Below are positions 1 to 8,668 of a stretch of 64,000 bases of DNA, piece by piece. A program made the translations under genes and the position numbers. The stretch's first letter is position 1, and every line of letters starts with the position of its first letter. The notes beneath the pieces are model-generated. The model saw only the letters and a program-made list of their open reading frames with translations. It ran no database searches and had not been told where the DNA came from. The DNA is from Sambucus nigra. Lineage: Eukaryota > Streptophyta > Magnoliopsida > Dipsacales > Adoxaceae. The DNA lies in assembly GCA_949130495.1 (NCBI GenBank), contig OX422216.1, positions 96,975,967 to 97,039,966 of the forward strand, given 5' to 3'.

Positions 1-1422
1 CTACAAAATGAAAACTCATACAATCGTGTTCATACAGAAAAACTTAGTCAGTGTATAACCAACAAAAGAAAAGAAAACTCAGTACGTGTATGAGTTTGTG
101 AGCAGTCCCAACAACCGTGTTCATACAGAAAAAAAAAACTCATATAAACTCCTACAAAATGAAAACTCATATAAACCCAGTCCGTGTATAACCAACAAAA
201 TAAAAGAAAGGCCCAAAATGAAAACTCATACAAAATAAAAACTCATATGAGAAAACTCATACACTCTTGATCATACAGAAAAACTCGGTCCGTGTATAAC
301 CAAAAAAAGAAAAGAAAACTCAGTCCGTGTATGAGTTTGTAAGCAGTCCCAACAGTGTTCATACAGGAAAAAAAGAAAACTCATATGAGAAGGTGGTGGG
401 AGAGGGGCAAAATGAAGACAGTCGTGTATGAGTTTGTAAGCATTCCTATACGATGATACCCATAAACCTTGTTGAAAGAAAAATGAAGAAACCAACAAAA
501 AAAACTCAGTCCGTATATGAGTTTGTAAGCTGTCCCAATAATGTTCATACAGAAAAAAAGAAAAATCATATAAACTCCTACAAAATGAAAACTCATATGA
601 GAAGGGTTTTCATTTGAGAAGGTGATGGGAGAGGGGCAAAACCCAATAGTCATGTATGAGTTTGTAAGCACTCATATACGATGATACTCATAAACCCAGT
701 CGAAAGAAAAATGAAGAAACCAAAAAAAAAAAACTCAGTCCGTGATACCCATGAACCCAGTTGAAAGAAAAATGAAGAAACCAACAAAAAAAACTAAGAG
801 TACTGATGTTATGAACAAAGAAACCCAGTTCGTGAAAACACCATAAACGAAAAAACAACGATGTAAACCCAGTTCATGTAAATGCCGTAAACCCAGTTCC
901 ACTATTGTTCGTGTAAACTCAACTACATCTAATTTATATATAAACCCAACTACGCACCCAGCTATATACCCATACGCTATGAAAAAAAATATACCTTAAA
1001 CCCCGTTCATGTAAACAAATAACTCATACATTTCTTAATCCCAACAGTGTTCATACAGTTGAAAGAAAAATAGAGTTTATAAGCAGCCCGTGTATACACG
1101 CTGATATTAGTGTATGGCCCAACAGTGTTCATACAGTTGAAAGAAAAATGGAGTTTGTAAGCAGTCCGTGAAAGAAAAATGAAAACTCATACACGCTGAT
1201 ATTAGTGTAAATCGCAATCTGTGTATACGCGCTGATATTAGTGTATGTCCCAACAGTGTTCATACAGTTGAAAGAAAAATGGAGTTTGTAAGCAGTCCGT
1301 GAAAGAAAAATGAAAACTCATACACGCTGATATTAGTGTAAATCGCAATCTGTGTATACGCGCTGATATTAGTGTATGTCCCAACAGTGTTCATACAGTT
1401 GAAAGAAAAATGGAGTTTGTAA
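1..1422. repeat. Irregular tandem-repeat array (left part)
   Basis: The stretch is made of recurring words: actcatac, gtttgtaagcagtc, caacagtgttcatacag and gaaagaaaaatg, in variable order and spacing. The same words resume at 5009 after the PIF/Harbinger element, so this is one array split by an insertion. Several short minus-strand reading frames here share peptide words only because the DNA repeats; I see no sign that they are genes. Unit boundaries are irregular on the left and become regular from about 1107. Confidence 0.85.
1151..1412. repeat. Two identical 131-bp tandem units
   Basis: The word gagtttgtaa starts at 1151, 1282 and 1413, exactly 131 bp apart, and the two intervening units read identically by eye. 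Each contains the phrase 'ctgatattagtgta' twice. A partial older unit lies just upstream. Identity between neighbours points to recent unequal exchange or slippage. The third unit is cut by the PIF/Harbinger insertion after its TAA. Confidence 0.85.
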
Positions 1423-1442
1423 GAGCAACCCTTATGGGTACC
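1420..1442 (+). repeat. Left TIR and TAA target duplication of PIF/Harbinger
   Basis: TAA at 1420-1422 is followed by the 20-bp TIR at 1423-1442. The right end carries the exact reverse complement followed by TAA. Weaker similarity (CAAA) continues a few bases further inward. Confidence 0.93.
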
Positions 1443-1588
1443 TCAAATTTGGAAATGAGTAGTCTAAATTTGCAGTACAAAAAGGAACAAAACTGCTACG
1501 CGCGTTCATTTGAAAAGGGTAAAAAAAAAAAAAAAACAGAAATAAGCCATTCACATTTATAGCAGTATAATTAACCACATAAACCGTC

Positions 1589-1755
1589 CTAGCTATTCCG
1601 CCCTTGTTCTTCCGCTTAGTATGATCCGAGCTACATCTTCCGCCCTAGATTATCCGCCTAATGTCTTCCGAGCTACATCTTCCGCTCTAGATATTCCTGC
1701 CAAGATTATCCGCTCTACATCTTCCGCTCTAGATATTCCGTCCTACATCGTCCAC
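1589..1755. repeat. Subterminal 'cttccg' minisatellite of PIF/Harbinger
   Basis: Between the left TIR and the transposase gene lies a run of related words: gctctacatcttccg, gctctagatattccg, gagctacatcttccg. Subterminal repeats of this kind often serve as transposase or Myb-partner binding sites in DNA transposons. That role is inference here. Confidence 0.6.
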
Positions 1756-1759
1756 CTAT

Positions 1760-1767
1760 TATAAATA
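1760..1767 (+). promoter_or_regulatory. Possible TATA box of the transposase gene
   Basis: TATAAATA lies about 200 bp upstream of the transposase ATG, just downstream of the cttccg repeat. The leader between them includes a GAATACGAA repeat (1865-1917). Sequence is AT-rich generally, so the match alone is weak. Confidence 0.4.
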
Positions 1768-1970
1768 TTACAACCTATTATACTTTAAGTTCATCAACAT
1801 ATTGCAACATATTATTAATAGAAGATCACCAAATTCTCTTTACTGATCAAACGTCATACCAAAAAGAATACGAAGAATACGAAGAATGGAAGAATACGAA
1901 GAATACGAAGAATTACAAGCCATGCAAATCGTCCATTCAAATATAGCCAAAAAAGAAAAAGAAAATAGCT

Positions 1971-3185
1971 ATGCGCCGTATGCAACAAATTCAAAATATG
2001 GCCCTTCATAACATAGTTTGTGATTCCCATGAGGATCAAACGAGGAGGACGATATGTCGGACCAGAGAGGTGGGCCATGATAGACTAATCGCCGACTACT
2101 TTGGTGAAGCATCGGTATACAAAGACTACCATTTTCGGCGACGTTTTAGAATGAATCGAGCCCTATATGTACGTATTCATGATGCCGTATGCAGTTACGA
2201 CTCCTGGTTCATACAAAAACTAGATGCACTTGGTCGTCTTGGCCTGTCCTCGCATCAAAAAATCGTTTCTGCTCTGCGAATGTTAGCATATGGGTCTTCT
2301 GCTGATATAAATGGAGAGTACCTGTGTATCGGAGAATCGACAACCCAGAAGGCATTGGTGCGATTATCCCTTGCCATTGTGGGGATATTTGGCCCGGAGT
2401 ATAATAGAAAGCCTACCGCTCTCGATGTGCAAAGGCTTACCGAACAAAATGCGGCGCGTGGATTCCCCGGAATGCTGGGGAGCATAGACTGCATGCATTG
2501 GGAGTGGAAAAATTGTCCAACCGAATGGCATGGGCAATATACTGGACATAAAAAGTCACCGACAATTATACTAGAGGCGGTAGCATCACATGACCTTTGG
2601 ATATGGAGGTCATTTTTCGGGATGCCGGGTAGTTGTAATGATATTAATGTATTGAACAGATCTAGAGTTTTCTCTGATCTTGTCCGCGATGAGACTCCAC
2701 CAATCCAGTTTGAGATAAATAACAACGTATATGATATGGGGTATTTTTTAGCGGATGGCATTTATCCGCCTTACACTAGTTTGGTGCAAACTTTTAAAAG
2801 GCCAACCAACCAGAAGGAAAAACTTTTCGCTCAAGTGCAAGAGGGGGCAAGAAAAGATGTAGAACGAGCGTTTGGTGTCCTGCAACTTAGGTTCGCATTC
2901 GTTCATACGCCGGCAAAACTCTGGAGCAAGGATAAATTATCATCTATTATGCAATCGTGCATCGTAATGCACAACATGATTGTTGAAGACGAGAGGCGTG
3001 ATTGTGATTGGAGAGAGGAATACGACTTCCCGCCTGACCCGGTTCCTATGTTTCGAAACTCTCTTGAGCAACATTATGCGATCGAGGCTAGGACAATGCA
3101 CATGCACGACAAGAGGAAGCATTTACAGCTACGTGCAGATCTCGTTGAACATGTTTGGGAAAAGTTTGCCAATATCAGTGTGTGA
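1971..3185 (+). CDS. PIF/Harbinger DDE transposase (HARBI1/ALP1-like)
   Basis: An uninterrupted 404-residue protein of the plant Harbinger transposase-derived nuclease family (DDE_Tnp_4 type), which excises and inserts the element together with a Myb/SANT-like partner. Catalytic acids are all present: D173 in GSIDCMHW, D224 in SCNDINVL and E298 in DVERAFGVL, with the conserved D262 of the ADGIYP block. An N-terminal helical region (about 40-130, with FRRRFRMNR) precedes the nuclease core, as usual. Length fits the family. The start at 1971 is the first ATG after an in-frame stop at about 1947-1949. A different frame upstream (around 1887) reads an acidic EEYEE-rich peptide, so an upstream exon or older start is possible. 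The gene ends 202 bp from the end of the convergent partner gene. Confidence 0.92.
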   Translation: MRRMQQIQNMALHNIVCDSHEDQTRRTICRTREVGHDRLIADYFGEASVYKDYHFRRRFRMNRALYVRIHDAVCSYDSWFIQKLDALGRLGLSSHQKIVSALRMLAYGSSADINGEYLCIGESTTQKALVRLSLAIVGIFGPEYNRKPTALDVQRLTEQNAARGFPGMLGSIDCMHWEWKNCPTEWHGQYTGHKKSPTIILEAVASHDLWIWRSFFGMPGSCNDINVLNRSRVFSDLVRDETPPIQFEINNNVYDMGYFLADGIYPPYTSLVQTFKRPTNQKEKLFAQVQEGARKDVERAFGVLQLRFAFVHTPAKLWSKDKLSSIMQSCIVMHNMIVEDERRDCDWREEYDFPPDPVPMFRNSLEQHYAIEARTMHMHDKRKHLQLRADLVEHVWEKFANISV

Positions 3186-3387
3186 TTTTACACAATTTAT
3201 GTATCTTTTCTAATGTTGTTATGTTGTTATCTTTATTATTAATGTTGTATCGTTAATATTGTACCGAACTGATGTTTATGTATGAAAATTTGAAACAAAT
3301 TCATTTCACAACCCATAAAATAATATTACATAGTAGATCAAACGATAAAAATAAATAACATGTTACATACTCAGAAGCATAGAAATT

Positions 3388-4431
3388 TTAAAATCCAGAT
3401 TGACCCCCGTGTGGTGGATAGTTTGGAAATTCCGATTGGCGCCGTGCTTTGTTGATTATATTAAGCACGAGGTATTCATGGTACTCCTTCTGGATTGAAT
3501 TCATGTTTGAGGTGTCAGTGCTCATAATTTGTTGATCAAGCAATATTTGTTCACGCATATCTTTCCTCTCCATAGCCAATATACTGCGTTCGTTGAGCTC
3601 CAAACTTCGCTCCTTTAGTTGCAGTGAACGGTTAAGCCCCAAACGGGCCTCTTCGTCACGTACACGATCAGCCTGACATGATCGCTCAAATGATTCATTG
3701 AATGAAGAGCAACTATTCAGTATTTCTCGGTTCACCTCAATGTTTGTAGCCTTCGCTTTTCCTTTAGCCCGTTGCTTCATCTCTTTCCTTCCAGGTGGCC
3801 TCGGATAAGGCCTTTCTATATCAACTTCTGCCCCATCTTTGGAATTTCCTTCGTGAAACCCAGGATTCAGACTTCCTTCAGTATCTGTCGCACCCGTCAT
3901 TGGCGAATCAAAATGAAATTGAGGGGAGTCTAAAAAAGTTTGGGAAAGTTGAAATTTGTGGAGTTCTTTTAAAATTTGGTAACAAGATTCAAAATTAAAT
4001 GATTTTCCCTTGTTCTCTCGCTGGAATGCTAGATTAGCTGCAGTAACCTGAGAAAATACGACAATGTATATTTATTAACTCCACAAGCAACTGATTTATA
4101 AGAAATAATATTTAAAATAAATTACAAAAGGTAAAAGTTATTTTACCCAATCTGTGTTAACAGTCCCACTAGCACGATTTGTCATCGATGCTTCTTTCAA
4201 TTTCGAAACATATAACATTACGTGCCTCGAAATTTTACTGTACCGGGTTTGTAGGCTAGCGCCCGTCCGACGTTCCGTGATACCCGTCGTTGTGTTATAT
4301 TCTTCGGCGACCGCATCCCAAAATAATGTGCTAGGTCGATTAGTTCCTCGTAAACCATCATTTGTTTGATTTACATATGCGGTGCATAATACTTCATCGT
4401 CGTGTTGAGACATATTTTGACCTCGAACCAT
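3388..4431 (-). CDS. Myb/SANT-like partner protein of PIF/Harbinger (two exons)
   Basis: A two-exon gene: exon 1 complement 4431-4147, intron 4146-4048 (donor GTAAAA, acceptor TTTTCTCAG), exon 2 complement 4047-3388. Joining them keeps the frame and gives about 314 residues. Exon 1 has the Myb/SANT-like helix pattern (residues 5-80, with FWDAVAEEYN and LQTRYSKISRHV). Exon 2 opens with ANLAFQRENKGKSFNFESCY, the link typical of plant 'No apical meristem-associated C-terminal' proteins, then has a basic PPGRKEMKQRAKGKAKA stretch and a charged C-terminal helix. In this superfamily the partner binds the element ends and helps nuclear import of the transposase. No internal stop is visible after splicing. 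Confidence 0.85.
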
Positions 4432-4985
4432 TGTAAAATAATCACAAATATATTAATGCAAATATATAAATTTTATAATATTTTTTGGTAAAAAAATTGG
4501 GGGGGGGGGGGGGAAATTAATGCAGTTATAAAAAAAATTAATGCAAATATATTAATGCAAATATATTAATGCAGTTATAAAAAAAATATCAATTAATAAT
4601 TTAAATGAGAGAGTAGACACTGTTTGGAATAAAATTTAAATGAAGATAATAATTTAAATGAAGATAGTAGACACGGTTTAAACTTGCTATTTATTAAAAA
4701 AAAAAAAAGAGCCGTTGAAAAAATAGAGCTGTTGGAATAATTGGGGGGGAAGTTGAAATAGGGGAAATAGTTAAAGGGCTTCCGCGGAACATGATGTTCC
4801 GCTTTACCCTTTTTATTTTATTTTTTATTTCTTGCGCGGAACATGATGTTCCGTTTAGGCAGTGGGTCCCACAAAAAATCAACTAAGGCAATTCTAAATT
4901 TGTTATTTTTTAGCCTACGAGAGTCTAAATTTGCACTTTTACCCTGCGCACAGCAAACCTAAAAAGTCCAAATATACCGGTTTGC
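4432..4985. other. Right subterminal non-coding region of PIF/Harbinger
   Basis: No gene. It is AT-rich with short direct repeats (aatgcaaatatatt), a 15-base G run at 4499-4513, and the palindromic motif pair described separately. The phrase 'agtctaaatttgca' occurs near both ends of the element in the same orientation (about 1461 and 4923), in addition to the TIRs. It is also the upstream region of the minus-strand Myb-like gene. Confidence 0.6.
4784..4853. repeat. Repeated near-palindrome in the PIF right end
   Basis: GCGGAACATGATGTTCCGC at 4784-4802 recurs at 4836-4853, 52 bp on. Each copy is palindromic apart from its central base. Position near the right TIR suggests a subterminal protein-binding site; that is inference. 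Confidence 0.65.
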
Positions 4986-5008
4986 GGTACCCATAAGGGT
5001 TGCTCTAA
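4986..5008 (-). repeat. Right TIR and TAA target duplication of PIF/Harbinger
   Basis: GGTACCCATAAGGGTTGCTC at 4986-5005 is the perfect reverse complement of the left TIR. TAA follows at 5006-5008. Confidence 0.93.
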
Positions 5009-5340
5009 GAAGTCCATGAAAGAAAAATGAAAACTCATACACGCTGATATTAGTGTAAATCCGCTGGCCCAACAGTACACATACACTTAAAAGAAAAATG
5101 GAGTCTGTAAGCAGTCCGTGACTCATACAAAAAGTCAGCCCGTGTATGATATTAGTGTAAATCTGCTGATATTAGTGTAAATCCGTTGCTTCCTCATATG
5201 AGTTTGTAAGCTAATGTCGTGTTCATACAGAAAAAAAAAACTCATATAAACTCCTACAAAAGAAATATACGTTGTATTATGTATAAACTCAGTTGAAAGA
5301 AAAATGAAGATTTTTAACAAATAATTAAGGGTGTAAACTC
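5009..5340. repeat. Tandem-repeat array (right part)
   Basis: The same words as 1-1422 continue directly after the transposon (agtccatgaaagaaaaatg, acacgctgatattagtgtaaat, gtctgtaagcagtccgtg) and fade out near 5340. This shows that the array predates the PIF/Harbinger insertion. Confidence 0.8.
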
Positions 5341-5705
5341 ACCGTGAGGAGCAGTAACGAAAGAAGCTTGAGATTTACTATTGGTGAATATTTTTTCCTC
5401 CGATGCTAAGTCACTTTAGTTCTGGAGGAGTTGAAATGACGTACACAGTTGATGTGAAGATATGGAGTCCATATCTTAGGGTGTACGGCAGCCACTCTAA
5501 GATTGTGAATCCCTATGTGAATCTGGATACAACCCATTGCTTAATCCAAACCATTGATGTTTCAAAGATTTTCAACCATTATATTTAAATCCCACACATG
5601 CAATCTCAACCATCAATTCACAAATTCCAAAAGTTCCTCATCTTTTATTATATGGATGACATCATCAACTAAGCTTATGACATACATAAGTTTTCTACTT
5701 TATTT

Positions 5706-5737
<32 letters not shown>

Positions 5738-5831
5738 TACATAGATAGAGAGGGAGAGAGAAAATTATTTGAATTCGAGTGAGAGAATAGGGGTTTGGTT
5801 GGGTGGCTTGGTTGGCAGAGAGAGAGAGTAT
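5341..5831. other. Unassigned non-coding stretch with microsatellite
   Basis: I see no gene or recognisable element. A compound (TA)n(CA)n microsatellite lies at 5706-5740, followed by GA-rich sequence. The stretch ends at the ATGAT target duplication (5832-5836) of the next element. Confidence 0.5.
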
Positions 5832-5836
5832 ATGAT

Positions 5837-8668
5837 TGTAACGTCCATATTTTGTTGAATTAATAAAGTCGTATTATATAGACTTGGATTTATGAGAAAT
5901 TAATGGGATTAATTTAAATAGGTTATTTTTAATGGAAATTAAGGTTAAGGAGAAAATCCAAACATGTCACGTATCGCGTGTTACATTAAGTTAAGCATTT
6001 TAAATAAAATTAAAGGAAATTATACATAAATGAACTGTATAAATACACTTATCTTTATGTTATAATACCATTAAGATAAATAAAGAATTCAAAAAAAAAT
6101 TACCTATCATGGGAGAATCGATTTGGGCTAGGGCCAAATCGATTCAAACCCTTCAGAATGCCTATATTTGTAGGTTGTCTATTATGCAAGATTGTGCGGG
6201 TATTTTTGGATAACTCCCCTTGGGTGTTGACCATTTTTTAGAGTAGCAACCTCGTATGGGTAGGGGCCATGTGAGATAGGTAGGGGCCATGTAGGGTGGC
6301 TTGTATGGGGATACTTACTCCATTTCCTCCATTTTATGCTGAGTGGAAATCTGCATTAAGTCCAATCCAAAAATACTTGTTCTCTCCACCATTTTAACTC
6401 AAGAAAAGCTTGCTTATTCTCTCTACATACCTTACTATCCCGCGCAATTATCCTTACATTATCAAGAGTTTCCAAGTGATATAGTTATTTGGGTGTGGAA
6501 GAAGATTTCTAGAAGAACTTAAAGTCTGGAGCTTATTGGGGTTTCTTTTCTACCTCTTCATCAAAGGAATTAATATCTTCAAGAGGTAGGGTTTTACACT
6601 ATTTTCACATTTGAAATCAAAGCATGCTAGATATATATTATCACTACATATGAATATATGTTTAAGAATATGTGATAAAAATGGATAAAAGTTAAAGTTC
6701 GAAAGAAGGATAAATTTTAGAATGTTTAAGCAAATTATTTATTGCATAAATCATGTTAAACTTGTTGATTTCATGATAAGATGTTATATTGAACCTATAA
6801 AGAAATAGTACGATGCATTTATTGGGTTTTATTGGCATAAAATCTTACTTTCATGGATATAATCTCATGTAGTTGGGATAAATGGGTTAAATATGCTGAA
6901 AATTTATTAAAATGATATTTTAAAAATGATATATAAACTTGAAAATTTCAGAAACTAATCATATAAAATGATACAATTTATCTGAAAACGATTGAGGAAC
7001 TTGTAGAAAAGAAAGTAATGGGTGCTAAGTGTAAAAGTAGTAAAAGTTTGGGTGTTCAAATGTGTAATATTAAAAAGTTAAGTCCCAAAGTGAAACAAGG
7101 AATAAGGGTAACAATGAAAAGTTATCAATTTGTAAGACAAGTTTGAAATGTCAAAAGTATGATTTTTGGCCAAAAGTATGATTTTATGAAAAGTTTGGAT
7201 TAGTAGTTACATTTTCAAAATCTAGTATTATTTTGGAAAGTTGATTTTTAAGGAAGAAAATAACATATGGTAAAATGATGAGAAATAAAATAAAAAATGC
7301 AAACTAAATATTTTGAAAGATAAAGTCTTGAAATGACAAAAGAAATATTTTAGCACAAATGTGTCATTTTATGTGAAATATGGACTTAAAAATAATTTAC
7401 CAAACCAAGAGGACTCTATTTAAAGAGTTGAATTTTATGTGGTGAAAACTTATGTTTTGTAAAGTAAAGATGAAAAGAAGCATTTTTGATAAAATGTATA
7501 AAATGCAATTTTATAAGTGTGTGTGAATAAGGAAAAACGCATTAAAGTGTTAAATGGGTGTATGAACTCAAAAGTTAAGCATCACAAGAAATGATAAATA
7601 AAGTTATTTTCAAAGATGAAATACCGAGTTAAGGTAAAATAAACACAAACTTTTTATAAAGTGTGAAACTTGAAAATAAAGTGTGATGGGACTTGTCTCA
7701 TCCCGGGTATTTGGCCTCATCGGCCAGTAAAAGGAAATAATGGAAAAAAAGCTTAAAAGTGGGTAAGAAAAAAAAAGGTTACAAATGGCGTAACAAGTAA
7801 AAGATACTCGGGGATAACCCGGAAATTTAATAAGGGCTCGGAGTCTTAGGGTGTGGCTTAATCCTTAAATCCCAACCACTAATCATGAGCATATTACGAC
7901 ATTATGGCAATTAGTGAAATGTCGTAAACATACATGGGATTTGTACCCTGATTAATAAAGTGAAAATATAATTTTGAGCACGGCGCTCATTAATGTAAAG
8001 ACAAGTTTCTGAAATAACTTGGAAAATGTGAAAGTGCATTAATGTTTATCTTAACGAGATACGTGTAGTATTAAAGAAAGATTAAGTGCGAGTGGGCTTA
8101 TCGCCCGGGTTGTATGGTCATTGTGTGCATTTCATGGTTATGATACATCAAATGAAGAATGATTTCATAATTTCTAAAATACACTTTATATGTATAGGTA
8201 TTCCTTGTATGATATATACTCTGTTAGTATTTCTCTTACTAGGCGCATGCTCATACCTCTCCATTTGCCTACCCACCCAGGTACTTCAGGTAGAGGAAAC
8301 GACAAGGATAAAAGGAAAGGAAAGGAGAGTTGTCCACGAAATTAGAGCTCTGTCACTATTTGTTTCAAAAAGTGTAACTCATTTTTTAGTTTTTACCATT
8401 TGAACTTTAATGCAAGTACTTTAAGTTTGAATTGTAATAATATAGGGTGGTATGGATTTTACCGTGGTTATTATTTATTCCATTAAACTCTTATAAATTC
8501 GAGTTTTCCTATGAATTTCATAAGCTGGACATAATTTCATTAATTAAATTTAATGAGTTTTACGACACAAATATAAAACAAGTTTTTATTTCAAAGGAGG
8601 ATTTTCTTAAATGAAATCAACGTGTAAAATCGTTTTCCACAATTGACACCCGAAATTGGGGCATCAAA
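5837..8668 (+). repeat. 5' LTR of the LARD-like element
   Basis: 2832 bp, beginning TGTAACGTCC and ending ...CGAAATTGGGGCATCAAA, where the partner LTR ends GGGGCGTCACA. Compared with the right LTR it holds two extra segments: about 90 bp near 5890-5975 and about 200 bp near 6140-6345, the latter including the second AATCGATT palindrome. Short reading frames near its right end recur in the other LTR and are not genes. Confidence 0.85.
6115..6145. promoter_or_regulatory. Paired AATCGATT palindromes, 21 bp apart, in the LTR
   Basis: GAATCGATTTGG (6115-6126) and its exact reverse complement CCAAATCGATTC (6134-6145) form a 12-bp inverted repeat. The AATCGATT cores start at 6116 and 6137, exactly 21 bp apart. 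The right LTR keeps only the first arm. The same core and spacing occur in the chromovirus LTRs at 16521 and 24245. Function unknown; a dimeric DNA-binding protein site is plausible. Confidence 0.6.

Larger units (their letters stand above)
1423..5005. mobile_element. PIF/Harbinger DNA transposon, complete
   Basis: A 3583-bp element bounded by a perfect 20-bp terminal inverted repeat, GAGCAACCCTTATGGGTACC, and flanked by the trinucleotide TAA on both sides (1420-1422 and 5006-5008), the 3-bp target preference typical of PIF/Harbinger. It carries the two genes typical of the superfamily: a DDE transposase on the plus strand and a Myb/SANT-like protein on the minus strand, arranged convergently. 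The flanks are the same tandem array, so the empty site can be inferred (gagtttgTAAgaagtcc, against gagtttgtaagcagtcc in intact units). Both genes look open, so the element may be autonomous or recently so. Confidence 0.93.

Noticed and set aside
48..671. Several overlapping minus-strand reading frames with similar peptides
   Set aside because: They arise from the tandem repeat itself. No known domain, no consistent start, and frames shift between units.
1..1422. CRISPR-like array
   Set aside because: Repeats and spacers are not of regular length, spacers are not unique, and the context is a plant nuclear transposon landscape.
2255..2761. 168-residue minus-strand reading frame
   Set aside because: Shadow of the PIF transposase gene, which has clear catalytic motifs on the plus strand.
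8086..8403. 105-residue frame with a counterpart at 13986-14183
   Set aside because: It lies in both LTRs of the LARD-like element, differs by frame-disturbing changes and matches no known protein.
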